DNA from: Plantago elongata
Lineage: Eukaryota; Streptophyta; Magnoliopsida; Lamiales; Plantaginaceae
Length of the DNA stretch: 31,856 nucleotides
Reading direction: 5' to 3'
Assembly: GCA_036897095.1 (NCBI GenBank)
Contig: JAYMSP010001458.1
Coordinates: 1-31,856 of the forward strand
Position numbers and translations under genes: made by a program. The notes below the pieces were generated by a model that saw nothing but the letters and a program-made list of their open reading frames with translations, did not search any database and was not told where the DNA came from. Position 1 is the stretch's first letter. Every line of letters starts with the position of its first letter. Positions 1 to 9,970 of the stretch are shown here, piece after piece.

Positions 1-21
1 ATATATATTATATATATATAT
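1..21. repeat. AT dinucleotide microsatellite
   Basis: The window opens in an imperfect (AT)n run, about 95 bases before the start codon of the antiporter gene. It may lie in that gene's promoter or 5' untranslated region, but no clear TATA box can be separated from the repeat. Confidence 0.8.
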
Positions 22-115
22 GAATCTCATAGGGTTTCTCTGATTATGACATTCAGGGATTGAATCAAGAAGCTGCTACCTTTGTTTGAGCTGAGCTTGT
101 TTTCCTGCAAAAGAG

Positions 116-3100
116 ATGGCTTCTAACGCAACACACAGATGTCCGGCTCCCATGAAGGCTACGTCCAATGGCATTTTCCAAGGAGACCATTCTCTTGATT
201 ATGCTCTACCTCTGCTTATTGTCCAGATATGCCTTGTTGTCCTACTGACACGAGTACTCGCATTTATTCTGAAGCCACTAAGGCAGCCTCGCGTCATTGC
301 CGAGATCATTGTGAGTTTTCATGCACCTTTATGCTACTTTCTTATAGCATTACACCAACCACACCTGTGACGTTATAATATTCTTGTTAGGTACTCCTTT
401 AGAATACTCATTGTGTGTGCAATCAGTGATTATTAGTTTAAAGTCCACTATGAACGATCCACATACATCAGGGTTCCTAATGTTGCTGATTGGTTTTCAT
501 TTCATAGTTATGTAGACTAAAGTTGATAGTTTGATGTTATATCGGAAGCTTTCTGCCGTCAGTGTAACTAAAGTATATGCAAACAGAGTATGACTTTTGT
601 TAAAGCATATGGTCCCAAATCTTTTCTATTCTAGTATGCCTTTTTCTTAGAACTACCATACTTTAAGTGCCATGGTGAGTCACCAAAGCTCTCAACCTCA
701 TAAATTGAGTACTGGAGAGACCGAGTTTGTTAACTTTAGTCGATTGTTTAATTTGTTTCTAATGCTTATATGGAAAGTCATCTATGAATTGACAAAGTTG
801 GGTACTCAACATACTATTCAATCTGAGGCCTGGGGATCATACTGCATTACCTAATTGCATAAACCTTTTTTTTTTAACACAAGGACTGATTATTTATATA
901 TGTAATTGACTTTCACCTTTTATTTTTCTTTTCTGTTTATATCCATATTTCCTAAACTAATTGATAAATTAATAATGAATGTTTGTGGATGATTATGTCC
1001 GTTATTTCTTTGTTTCAATATGCCTGATGGTAAAAAAGAACTAACAGAAGTCTAATATGGTGAATTTTTCTGCAGGGAGGAGTTCTACTAGGTCCCTCAG
1101 CTTTAGGCCGCAACCAGAAATACCTCCATGCTATATTTCCACCGCAGAGCCTTACAGTTCTAGATACAGTTGCTAACCTTGGTCTCCTATTCTTTCTCTT
1201 CTTGGTGGGCCTTGAGTTGGATCTCAAGGCACTTCGACGAACTGGAAAAAAGGCACTAAGCATTGCCCTTGCAGGCATTAGTCTCCCATTTGTATTGGGA
1301 GTCGGGACTTCATATGTCCTAAGGCAGAGTGTTGCCAAAGGTGTAAGTAGTGGCCCGTTTCTTGTATTCATGGGAGTGGCACTTTCTATCACAGCATTTC
1401 CAGTCCTGGCTCGTATTTTGGCTGAGCTTAAGCTCTTAACTACTGATGTTGGTCGTATTGCCATGTCGGCTGCTGCAGTAAATGATGTGGCTGCATGGAT
1501 TCTGCTTGCCCTGGCTATTGCCTTATCAGGCACTGGAGGTTCTCCCTTGACATCACTATGGGTGTTTTTGTCTGGAGCTGGTTTCGTGACATTATGCTTT
1601 TTTGTTGTCCCGCCAATTTTCAAACGAATGGCACGTCAATGCCCTCCAGGTGAGCCAGTGAAGGAGATATATATATGTTCTACATTGGTGGGTGTTTTGG
1701 CTGCTGCATTTGTAACTGACCTTATTGGAATTCATGCGCTTTTTGGCGCCTTCGTAATTGGAGTTCTTGTCCCAAAAGAAGGACCATTCGCGGGAGCTTT
1801 GGTAGAAAAGGTCGAGGATCTTATATCTGGTCTGTTTCTCCCGTTGTACTTCGTGTCAAGTGGACTGAAGACCAATGTAGCTACGATCCATGGTGCTCAC
1901 TCATGGGGACTTCTTGCGTTGGTTATTTTCACAGCCTGTTTTGGGAAGATTATCGGTACTGTTGTGGTCTCCGTCTTCTGCAAAGTACCTTACAGAGAGG
2001 CCCTCACACTTGGTTTCCTTATGAACACCAAAGGTTTGGTTGAGCTTATTGTTCTCAACATTGGAAAGGACCGAGGGGTAAGTACACCACTGAACAAATT
2101 AAGTTTTACTTGCTAATGCTATGTTTTTTAATTTGTCTTCTCATGAGATTGTTATGACTTTGCAGGTTCTGAATGATCAAACATTCGCTATCATGGTTCT
2201 GATGGCTTTATTTACGACATTCATCACGACGCCTATTGTTATAGCCATTTACAAGCCAGCTCGAGTGAGTAGATCAGATTACAAGCACAGAACTATTCAA
2301 AGAAAGGCATCAGACACCCAACTTCGTATAATGACCTGCTTCCACAGTTCAAGAAACATTCCCTCATTGCTGAATCTCATGGAGGCTTCACGTGGCACCG
2401 GCATCAGTGAAGGCCTTCGTGTCTATGCAATGCACCTGATGGAACTTTCTGAAAGGTCATCCGCGATATTAATGGTTCAGAAGGCAAGAAACAACGGGAT
2501 GCCACTTTGGAACAAGGTTCGGGATTCGGATCCCAATCAACTTGTGGTTGCTTTTGAAGCCTTTGAACAGCTCAGCCAAGTGTCTATCCACCCTACGACA
2601 GCAATATCTGCAATGTCAAGCATGCACGAAGATATCTGTAACAGTGCAGCTAGAAAGAAGGTTGCGATGATAATCCTCCCGTTCCACAAGCATCAGAGAC
2701 TTGACGGACAATTGGAGACCACACAGGCTGATATGAGGCACGTGAACCGCACTGTTCTCGAACAGGCCTCATGTTCCGTTGGGATTTTAGTTGATCGAGG
2801 GCTTGGTGGAACCTCTCATGTGTCAGCAAGCAACGTGGACTATACCATCACAGCATTCTTCTTTGGGGGAAACGATGATCGTGAAGCTCTTTCATACGGT
2901 GCACGCATGGCTCAGCACCCGGGTATTACTCTGAATGCCATTCGCTTTGTTGTGGATCCCAATGTTGTTGGAGATAGTATCCAGGTCGACATGCCAGAAA
3001 GTTCTTCGGGCCAAGAAAGTCAGACGGATGAGGAATTCCTCGCGGAGTTCAGATTAAAAGTGATCAAGTGTGGTTCGGTCACATATAGTGAAACCGTGGT

Positions 3101-3377
3101 GAGTGATGCTGCTGAAGCTGTAAATGCTATTTACACGCACGCTCGATGCAATCTAATCATTGTCGGGAGAATGCCGGAAGGTCAACTGGTGATGGCTCTG
3201 AACAAGAAGAGCGAATGTCCTGAACTAGGGCCTGTTGCGAATCTGTTGATCCTTCCAGATGTTTCGACTCCAGCTTCAGTGCTTGTGGTGCAACAGTACC
3301 GTGCAAAATTGACAGGGGATTCATTGAGTTCTCTCAAGGTTGAAGATTTATCTGATGGGGAGTCTGATGCTCAGTGA
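116..3377 (+). CDS. CHX18: Cation/H+ antiporter, CHX17/CHX18 type (three exons)
   Basis: Plant CPA2-family monovalent cation/proton exchanger. Arabidopsis relatives act in K+ and pH homeostasis of endosomal, prevacuolar or plasma membranes. Exons are 116-310, 1076-2077 and 2166-3377. Introns 311-1075 and 2078-2165 begin GTGAGT and GTAAGT, end in TGCAG, and are both phase 0. The joined protein has 802 residues, close to the roughly 810-820 of Arabidopsis CHX17/18. The N-terminus carries the family segment [13 protein letters not shown], which supports the ATG at 116. A hydrophobic exchanger domain (about residues 30-425) includes [19 protein letters not shown] and [14 protein letters not shown]. 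The conserved Asn-Asp pair is N201/D202 in [10 protein letters not shown]. Lysines K356 and K384 (in NTKGLVEL) sit one residue beyond the positions I recall as important in AtCHX17. A soluble C-terminal region of about 370 residues follows. No stop or frameshift interrupts it. CHX17 versus CHX18 orthology is not settled by eye, so the symbol is approximate. Confidence 0.95.
311..1075 (+). other. Intron 1 of the antiporter gene
   Basis: This 765-base, T-rich intron runs from GTGAGT after codon 65 to TTTTTCTGCAG. The flanking codons join in frame to give [15 protein letters not shown], an uninterrupted family motif. A 60-codon open frame at 672-854 inside it has no recognisable similarity and is taken as chance. 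No transposon or RNA gene is visible in it. Confidence 0.93.
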
Positions 3378-5358
3378 TTCTCTCCATGTATATCAGTGGG
3401 AAAAGACCTGCTAAGTTATGCAGTTTTATGTATTTCCCTACATTATTGATGCTATTGAGTTATTCTGTAAATCTTTAATTATAGTAAGATTGCAAATTGG
3501 AATGGAAACTACGAAGTACATTCTCATCTTGGAGCTTTATATATGTTACGATTTTATAAAAACAAGCAACTTATCCACCCAATAAATATCATGCTTAAGA
3601 CCAAGAATTTAAGATGCTGTAATTGCAAGCGGGCTAACCTAAGCCCATTATGGCTTGTTCAAGTTCAACCATAGTGCTGGACTGCAGGTAACTTGTAAAT
3701 TGTAATCTGGCCCAATAAAATATGCTCACGTCTCGCCCAATTAGAAAGGATGTTACAAGTTCCTATGGTCTGAAATTTCAAATCAACACAAAGAGATCTC
3801 AAATGGTGAATTGATGATAGATCAAGTTATAGTTTGACCATATGATTTATTCAAGTTCCAAAACTGAAGCCACTCTTCTCTATGGAGTTTGCATTTCGCC
3901 GGAGCTGTAATTTGTGCTCCTTTGGAACGAATTCGCTACTGTGAACAGCTATGATGAGCTACAATTTCATATTACATTTTGGCATACATAGAAATAGAAG
4001 CCCGACGAATTAATTACTAGCGGGCGAGGTAGATAGGAGCTCTACACATATAAAACGAAATATTGGTTTAGTGTATTAGGTATGTATGACATTATATGGA
4101 GAAACTCTATTGAGAGATTGAAAAGTTTTGAGAGTCTGACACAAAAAGGTTCAGCCATATATTTAATATATAATATTGCAGAACTTTCAGAACTCTTATA
4201 AAAATTTAAAATTTCACAAGTTATTATATATTATAATTGTCCATATTTTGTGTTTCCATTGTACTTGGTACTATATCTTTTCATTACCAATACTAATAAT
4301 AATAATAATGGTGATGAGTATTGCTGATGGTCATTTTCTGTTTCTATATATTTTATACTTCTTCCGTCTCATAATATATAGTAACTATTTGGTATATATC
4401 TAAAGTTTAATTATTTAAATTCGAATTGAATTTTTATATGAATTTTTAGATAAAAACACAACAAAATTGAATTGCAGTTCTACACCAAACACTAGAATAG
4501 ATTTACTTATGTTTGAGTTACTTTTTTCAAGTTTTACTTTCAACACAAATTATACATGTTTATTATAAGGGAACTATTTATAACAAAATTAATGATGGGG
4601 TGTTATTTGACGTGGTTGGGTGACGCAAGTCGCACTTAAATTTTAGAAAATGTTTCCAGCCACGTTCTTCCATGAATGATGTATTAATTGGATATTTGAA
4701 TGAACAAATGCCATTTATGGCCAAGGAAGTGGAGGAATATGCTCATACCACGTTTCCTATAATCTTTCCTTCACAAAATTCATCTTCTTCAACAAAATTC
4801 ATCTTCTTCAACAATTATAATTATAATGATATAATTTCATGTTTAATAATTATTAAAAAAATCTTCCCTTATAAAATGTTTAGTGAAAAGTGTCGTTAAT
4901 GATTGGACTAGAAATAAATAAAATACAAGTGCGTATAGTAACCTCGTGAACATTTTTTTGTCAAAGATCATATTCATATGCCCAAGTGATGAGATTAAGA
5001 AAATTATCTACATGTCCAATTTGTCTCTAAAGATCCTCATATATATTATCCCAATCACCTGGAACATCCGGACCCAAGAAAGCAAAGCCAAATGTAATAT
5101 GTAACCTCCCCTTGATTATCATGTCTGCTAAAATCATTATTTGTCAAATCATCACTACTTCACTAGCTTGAAATGAAACACCATATAGATTCTCATAGTT
5201 AAATTAATTAATTAATTAATATATGGGCTAGTGATAATCTCTCATTTAGCTTTTCATCGTGGACTAATGTTTATCTTTCATTTTGGGAAAGATTATAAAA
5301 GCAACGCTAGATTTCTAGGTGAAATATCAAGTATATCTATTTTTTTTAAAATTATATA
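3378..5358. other. 3' flank and AT-rich spacer
   Basis: The first 150-350 bases after the TGA should hold the antiporter 3' untranslated region. AATAAA occurs near 3581 and 3714, but the true poly(A) site cannot be fixed. The remainder is AT-rich DNA with short chance open frames (such as 4176-4403 and 4672-4899) of low-complexity composition. A 19-bp tandem duplication at 4773-4810 and an (AATT)n run at about 5202-5220 are the only structures seen. Confidence 0.6.
4773..4810. repeat. 19-bp perfect tandem duplication
   Basis: The 19-mer ACAAAATTCATCTTCTTCA occurs twice head to tail, at 4773-4791 and 4792-4810, with no mismatch. This looks like recent replication slippage in spacer DNA. Confidence 0.9.
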
Positions 5359-6203
5359 TTATTAATTGACTCTGTTAGTCAACGAAGTCAACGTTAATCA
5401 ACCCTTCAAAAGTCAACTCTTTTAAATTTTTAGTAAAAAAGTAATTTCTAAAAATTTCAAAAATTATTTTCAAAAAAAACATGATTTTTTACAATTAAAA
5501 AATAAAATAAATCAGTTATTGCAAATTAGCGCATAAAATTATAATTCTTAAAAACTACTACCCAAATATTTTACCTTTCTCTACCACCATCTTCCACACC
5601 AAACCATCAATTTCCACCGCCAAACCATCAATTTTCACCACCACACCAAGCCACCAAATACAACTCCGATCTGAGCTATTACATCTCCGAATCTAGAGCT
5701 GTTAAAAGCTCCAGATTCGGAGTTGTAAAATACAGCTCCCGATCGGAGCTGTCAAAGCTCTGATTAGGAGATCAGAGCTTTAATAGCTCCGATCGGGAGT
5801 TGTAGCACAGCTCCCCGTCGGAGCTGTTATCGGAGCTTTAAAATATGTATCGGAAGGAGAAAATAAAGGTGGAGCTTCGTTGGGGTTACTCAGAGAAAAT
5901 GATGAAGGAATGAGTACGACAAATGTGTTGAAAATGGTGGTTGGAGGTGGTGAAAAAGGTAGTTGGAGGTGGTGGAAGATGATGAGAGTATTTTGTGGTT
6001 TATTAAAATTTAGGGAGTATTTTGCTATAAAAAAAAAGTAGTATGGGAGTATTTAGGAAATCGTATGGACTAATTTGTAATAATTAATTTTTATTTTTTT
6101 AATTCAGAAAAATGATTTTCACAATATTTGAAAATAAAATTATTTAAAAAATGTTGACTTTTCAGGGTAGACTCCAATGATTTTCGCTGTCAATTAACTA
6201 TTA
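5359..6203. mobile_element. Foldback-type nonautonomous DNA element
   Basis: The two halves are imperfect inverted copies of each other over most of the element. TTAATTGAC at 5362-5370 mirrors GTCAATTAA at 6189-6197. Further in, AAAAGTCAAC near 5407 mirrors GTTGACTTTT near 6154. Then come AT-rich arms ending ACAAATTA, and the CCACCATCTTCCACACC side mirrors the GGTGGTGGAAGATGATG side near 5970. The centre (about 5665-5840) is GC-richer and made of short palindromic units built on AGCTCCGATCGGAGCT, some with GGGAG variants. There is no coding capacity. The exact ends and target duplication are unclear, so the superfamily is open; a Mutator-like or foldback MITE is most likely. Confidence 0.6.
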
Positions 6204-8200
6204 ACGGCCAATAAAGACAAAGACGGATTCGGGGAGGTCTAAGAAAGAAAATTTCAAAATGGTAAAAAAATTAAAGTTTTTGAAAAACACAATATTTTCA
6301 GGGAGGTTTTTGAAATTATCACTTCATTTTGCTTGGGGGTATGCCTTAGATGGAGAATGTCTCTCCTCTCGTGTTTCTGTAAATCCCTATTTGGGAATTG
6401 ATGACTTGTACAACTTTTAGAAAGGATTCGCAATAAACTTTTGTCTACATGAAAAACAACTATTTGAAGGATATTTTGCAGAACTCGCATGTATCACAAC
6501 CACGTAGGTGGGATTATATGTCTGGAATGTGTGTACTTAGATCTTTTTTCGCACTTAAATAATGACTTAACGCGTAGAGTACCACATTTGATCAATACCG
6601 TAACCCAACCAGCTGTAATTTCTCTTTAAGCTTTGCTCTATAACTGTTTTGCTAAAAGAGAAAAAAAAAAAAAACTCTACTCTCATGTCTCAAAGCATCC
6701 ATTAACATTTGTTATACAAACAGTGAGAGTAAGTAAGAAAGAAAAAAGGAAAGAGTATCATATGATCTATGAGTAGATGTGAAACAATCTTTTTCTGAGG
6801 CGAGAATTGGGCCAACATGAGTATATAATTTGAAAACAAGTTGCGGGAAAAGATACAAGAAGTTGTCAATTTCCAAAGATTCTGCACAGAGAAAGTAGAC
6901 ATTGAATTGGCACTTGTCACTCACTGTGAGTCTTGAACAGAAGCTTTTCTCTTGTTTCTCACATTCTTAATTTACACCAGATACAATATAATTAGACCCA
7001 CTCACTAGCTTTTAGGGTTTTTTTCTACAACATTGATTCTTAAATTTATCTGGTGGAACCTATGATTCTATATAGTTATTATAAATTTATTCATTCTTTT
7101 CATTCCTGAGTAATGGTATTTAGTGAGCAGAAATGATATTGATTACTAAATGTGAACGATCAACATGCAAGAAATAAACCTCTTCTCTAGTGATTTGAGG
7201 AAAGATAGTAAGTGTTGGGTGGATAGTGAGAATTCTCATCAATTGATTGAGATCCAGATCCAGATCCATCCTCAAGATATGATCTCTAACAGAGTTAGAT
7301 CTTGGATTTTTAGTAAGGGTTTGGCGAGTGGGCGACTATTATTGAGGTTCAGTTTATGTTTGTATTTATTTTTTTGGAAACAGTTAATGGTAGCTCCCGA
7401 CTTATCAATTGAAGGTGAAGCGTATTAGCAATTGAGTTGCGCTTCATTGTCGGTTCATATTTATATTATTCATGCTTGAACAATTTGGTACAAATACAAA
7501 ACAACCCCTAAAGCACCCAACAAATATAATATGATCCAAGAAGCATCATGATCCACCGTAGCATCAGAATGAATCATTCATCATGTCTTCTTTGGACTCC
7601 TTTTCCTGTATCTTCTTCTTTGTTTTCTTTGACAAACTTTACTTGACAAATTTGGTAGTCACCACAACTAATAGTATATCAGGACTTTGACACCGTTGGT
7701 TGTCAGATGTGTGAAGAAAATTTTGTTGGCTAATGGAGAAAAGAAAAGGCACATAGCCCTTTGATCAATTGATATACTGAGATTTATGTTTGTGGTTAAA
7801 CGCAGACGCAGACGTACGTTGAACTCACTAAATTTAAGAATTGATTAGTCGTCGAATCAAAATTAAGTAGTATCTTTGTCATAGCATGGGGTATTACTTG
7901 TTCCCAAGTACTTTATGTACCTAGCTAATCCCACCAAACACCATAGCTACTGAAGCTAAGCTAGCTGCTAGGTGGATTATATATAGTTAATCAAGTTCAG
8001 ACAAAATTAACAAGTGATCATATAAGGTCAATCACTAATTAACAGCACTAAGTATACGAGGACAAATTGGTCAATGAAGAGGCAACAAGACATGCATGGG
8101 AACTTGTTGCTAGCAGAGAGCAAGGCCCAAGAAATTAACCATTGTCGTTGTTCTATATTATATCTACACCTTACAAAACCCTAGTTCATCCTCTTCTATT
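6204..8200. other. Intergenic spacer
   Basis: AT-rich sequence with no gene I can support. Visible items are a poly(A) run at about 6660-6674, a short GATCCA direct repeat near 7251-7269, and chance open frames of 60-90 codons on both strands lacking family motifs. Confidence 0.6.
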
Positions 8201-8579
8201 TTTCATCTTTAATGACTTTTCTGCAGCCAGATTCTTAGTGTATATAAGCCCTGCAGTTTGCAAGATTTCAAGATCTGCCAGTCAACAAAAGATCAAGTTA
8301 AACAGGAGCCTCATACTAATTACTGATGTTAATTAACTGCAAAAACTAACTCAATCAAAGCTTAATTAGACACTGAGCAATGAGCATACACCTTTTTTGC
8401 AGTTGAGGAAATATACACACATGATCTTTAAGAAGATAGTCAAGAGTACTCAGAAACTCCAATAATAGTTTGTCTATTACAATTGCTAAGCTAACCAACA
8501 AACAACTTGTGAAAATTAAGATTACAAAACAGCTTACAACTTAAATAAGTAAATCATGCAGCAGAATGAATCAGAAAAC
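8201..8579 (-). other. Probable 3' part of the MIR319 primary transcript
   Basis: This stretch lies immediately downstream of the MIR319 hairpin on the minus strand. Plant pri-miRNAs usually continue several hundred bases past the stem, so some of it is probably transcribed. No poly(A) signal or second hairpin was identified. The assignment comes from position only. Confidence 0.3.
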
Positions 8580-8763
8580 TGACAATGGAAGGGAGCTCCC
8601 TTCAGTCCAAGAACAGGAAGTCCATGATACAACTTGACTCCCGCATCATTCACTCAGTTACAGAGTAGACGATTTTGCTACTCAGCATTTGGATGAATGA
8701 GTCGGCAGCAAATTGAATCCTATGCCCCCTATGACTGGACTGAAGAAAGCTCTCTACGACTAA
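8580..8763 (-). ncRNA. MIR319: MIR319 precursor hairpin
   Basis: Stem-loop precursor of microRNA miR319, which guides cleavage of TCP-family transcription factor mRNAs controlling leaf growth and senescence. Read on the minus strand, the 3' arm (8590-8610) contains UUGGACUGAAGGGAGCUCCC followed by U, the canonical 21-nt mature miR319. The 5' arm (8736-8755) contains AGAGAGCUUUCUUCAGUCCA, the expected star strand, which pairs with it. Towards the loop, GCCGACUCAUUCA on the 5' arm pairs with UGAAUGAUGCGG on the 3' arm. This is the long, conserved second duplex typical of MIR319/MIR159 precursors, which are processed from the loop end. The precursor length, about 180 nt, fits the family. The mature sequence separates miR319 from miR159, which starts UUUGGAUUGAAGG. 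Confidence 0.96.
8590..8610 (-). ncRNA. miR319: Mature miR319 (3' arm)
   Basis: A 21-nt guide strand starting with U, as preferred by AGO1. It matches the canonical plant miR319 along its full length as I know it. The passenger strand is at 8736-8755. Confidence 0.95.
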
Positions 8764-9046
8764 TCAAGTTAATTGATCCACAAACTACATCAAGCCCTTC
8801 TCTGCTCCATTGAGCTTGACCTGTACATATAAAGAAACATTAGGAGAATAGAAGTAAAAATTTTACAACTTAACAAACTTGTGAGCTTCACTAAACTTCA
8901 GTGGTAGAGTATGTGAAGGAAATTAAGGTGGTGTTTTGAGGTGGAAGAAACTAAGTGGTGGTGAAGAGACAAGTACTATGTACTAGTGTGTTGATAGCTA
9001 GCAAGGAAATAAGCAGCTCATGATATGCTTTGAGTGGAATGAGGGC

Positions 9047-9058
9047 CTTTATATATAG
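9047..9058 (-). promoter_or_regulatory. Predicted TATA box of MIR319
   Basis: On the minus strand this reads TATATATAAAGG, a strong plant TATA element about 290 bases upstream of the hairpin. Transcription would start near 9015-9025, and the leader between there and the stem is pyrimidine-rich (CTTCACCACCACTT and TTCTTCCACC). A possible small leader intron ends at TATATGTACAG just before position 8820. The start site and the intron are inferred, not observed. Confidence 0.6.
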
Positions 9059-9060
9059 CA

Positions 9061-9650
9061 AAGGAAAGGTAAGGGTTTGTTAATATTGTGGTTATAATTA
9101 TAGTGGTTTCTCTGATATTCTTACATTTCAAGATTTCATCAAGATTTCAAGTAGTAATTTAAGAGCCCATTAGCACTCCATTTCGAAATTCTAAAACCAA
9201 GTTTGATCATCATGTATGCTACTGACACTTGTAAAGTTGCATATGAGACAAGTACACAATGTAAGATTAAGATATGAATTATTACTGGAAATGATAGGCC
9301 AATGGTTTATTAATAATTCGAACTATACAGTAAAAATTTTATAAATTAATAATGTTAGAATCAGAATATTTTATTAACTTAATGAAATATTATAATATCG
9401 AATTATAAATTTATTATTTACTAGACAATCTTAGAATTTAGAAGTGTATAGCACAAACACACACATATATATTAAATATTTTAATAATTATTAATTTATA
9501 ATTTCATTGGGATAAATATATATACACTGGAATTTCAAAAAAGTTATTATCACTTATCAATTAGGGTCAATTTGTACTAGTTCCAGGTTGGGACTGGACA
9601 ACTTTTAATTCTTTGATTTTCAAAGATATCCTACTTTGTAATTAGTTATT
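9061..9650. other. Upstream region of MIR319 and spacer
   Basis: This stretch is AT-rich. The part nearest 9060 is probably the MIR319 promoter on the minus strand. No second gene, transposon end or recognisable regulatory module was seen, and the open frames are negligible. Confidence 0.5.
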
Positions 9651-9653
9651 GTC

Positions 9654-9966
9654 CGAGTGTATAGCGACGGTCTTTTTGCTCGACATTAGGAGGTGGTACA
9701 TCAATCCTTGTCTCCACAAAATGCTGAAGCATATGTCATTCATGCAGCGGTTCATTGGGCTGTCTTGCAAGGATGGGAGCTTCTCCAAATCTATACCAAC
9801 TGCATTTCTTTAGTTTCTGCTCATAGGTCTTTAGATTTAAATTTTTCTAGTTGTTGGTCCTATTCTTTCTGATATGATTAAGTACATTAAAAGGGAAGAT
9901 TTTCCTGATCTACAGAAGAATTTCAATTCTGCAATAAAGAAACCGGTCAGAACCACTAAAAACTAG
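9654..9966 (+). pseudogene. RNase H-like domain fragment (retroelement-derived)
   Basis: A conceptual translation resembles the C-terminal part of the plant RNase H-like domain found in LINE reverse transcriptases and in related dispersed copies. From 9654 it reads RVYSDGLFARH, then a stop, then SPQNAEAYVIHAAVHWAVLQ and further residues in the same frame. The AEAY...A...A pattern and the following GWELLQIYTNC match the usual Glu-containing helix and strand. A frameshift near 9850 moves to GPILSDMIKYIKREDFPDLQ, the normal end of the domain, which stops at 9966. The in-frame stop and the frameshift make it nonfunctional. The rest of the element is missing. Confidence 0.6.
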
Positions 9967-9970
9967 TTAT

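Noticed and set aside
1015..1623. 202-codon minus-strand open frame opposite exon 2 of the antiporter
   Set aside because: It is the antisense shadow of a well-supported exon, with no family motif and a composition explained by the opposite strand.
4176..4403. 75-codon hydrophobic open frame resembling a membrane peptide
   Set aside because: The run of Ile, Leu and Tyr follows from T-rich DNA; there is no start context or family similarity.
7921..7985. Second miRNA hairpin near CTAATCCCACC / GGTGGATTATAT
   Set aside because: Pairing covers only about eight bases per arm and no known miRNA matches.
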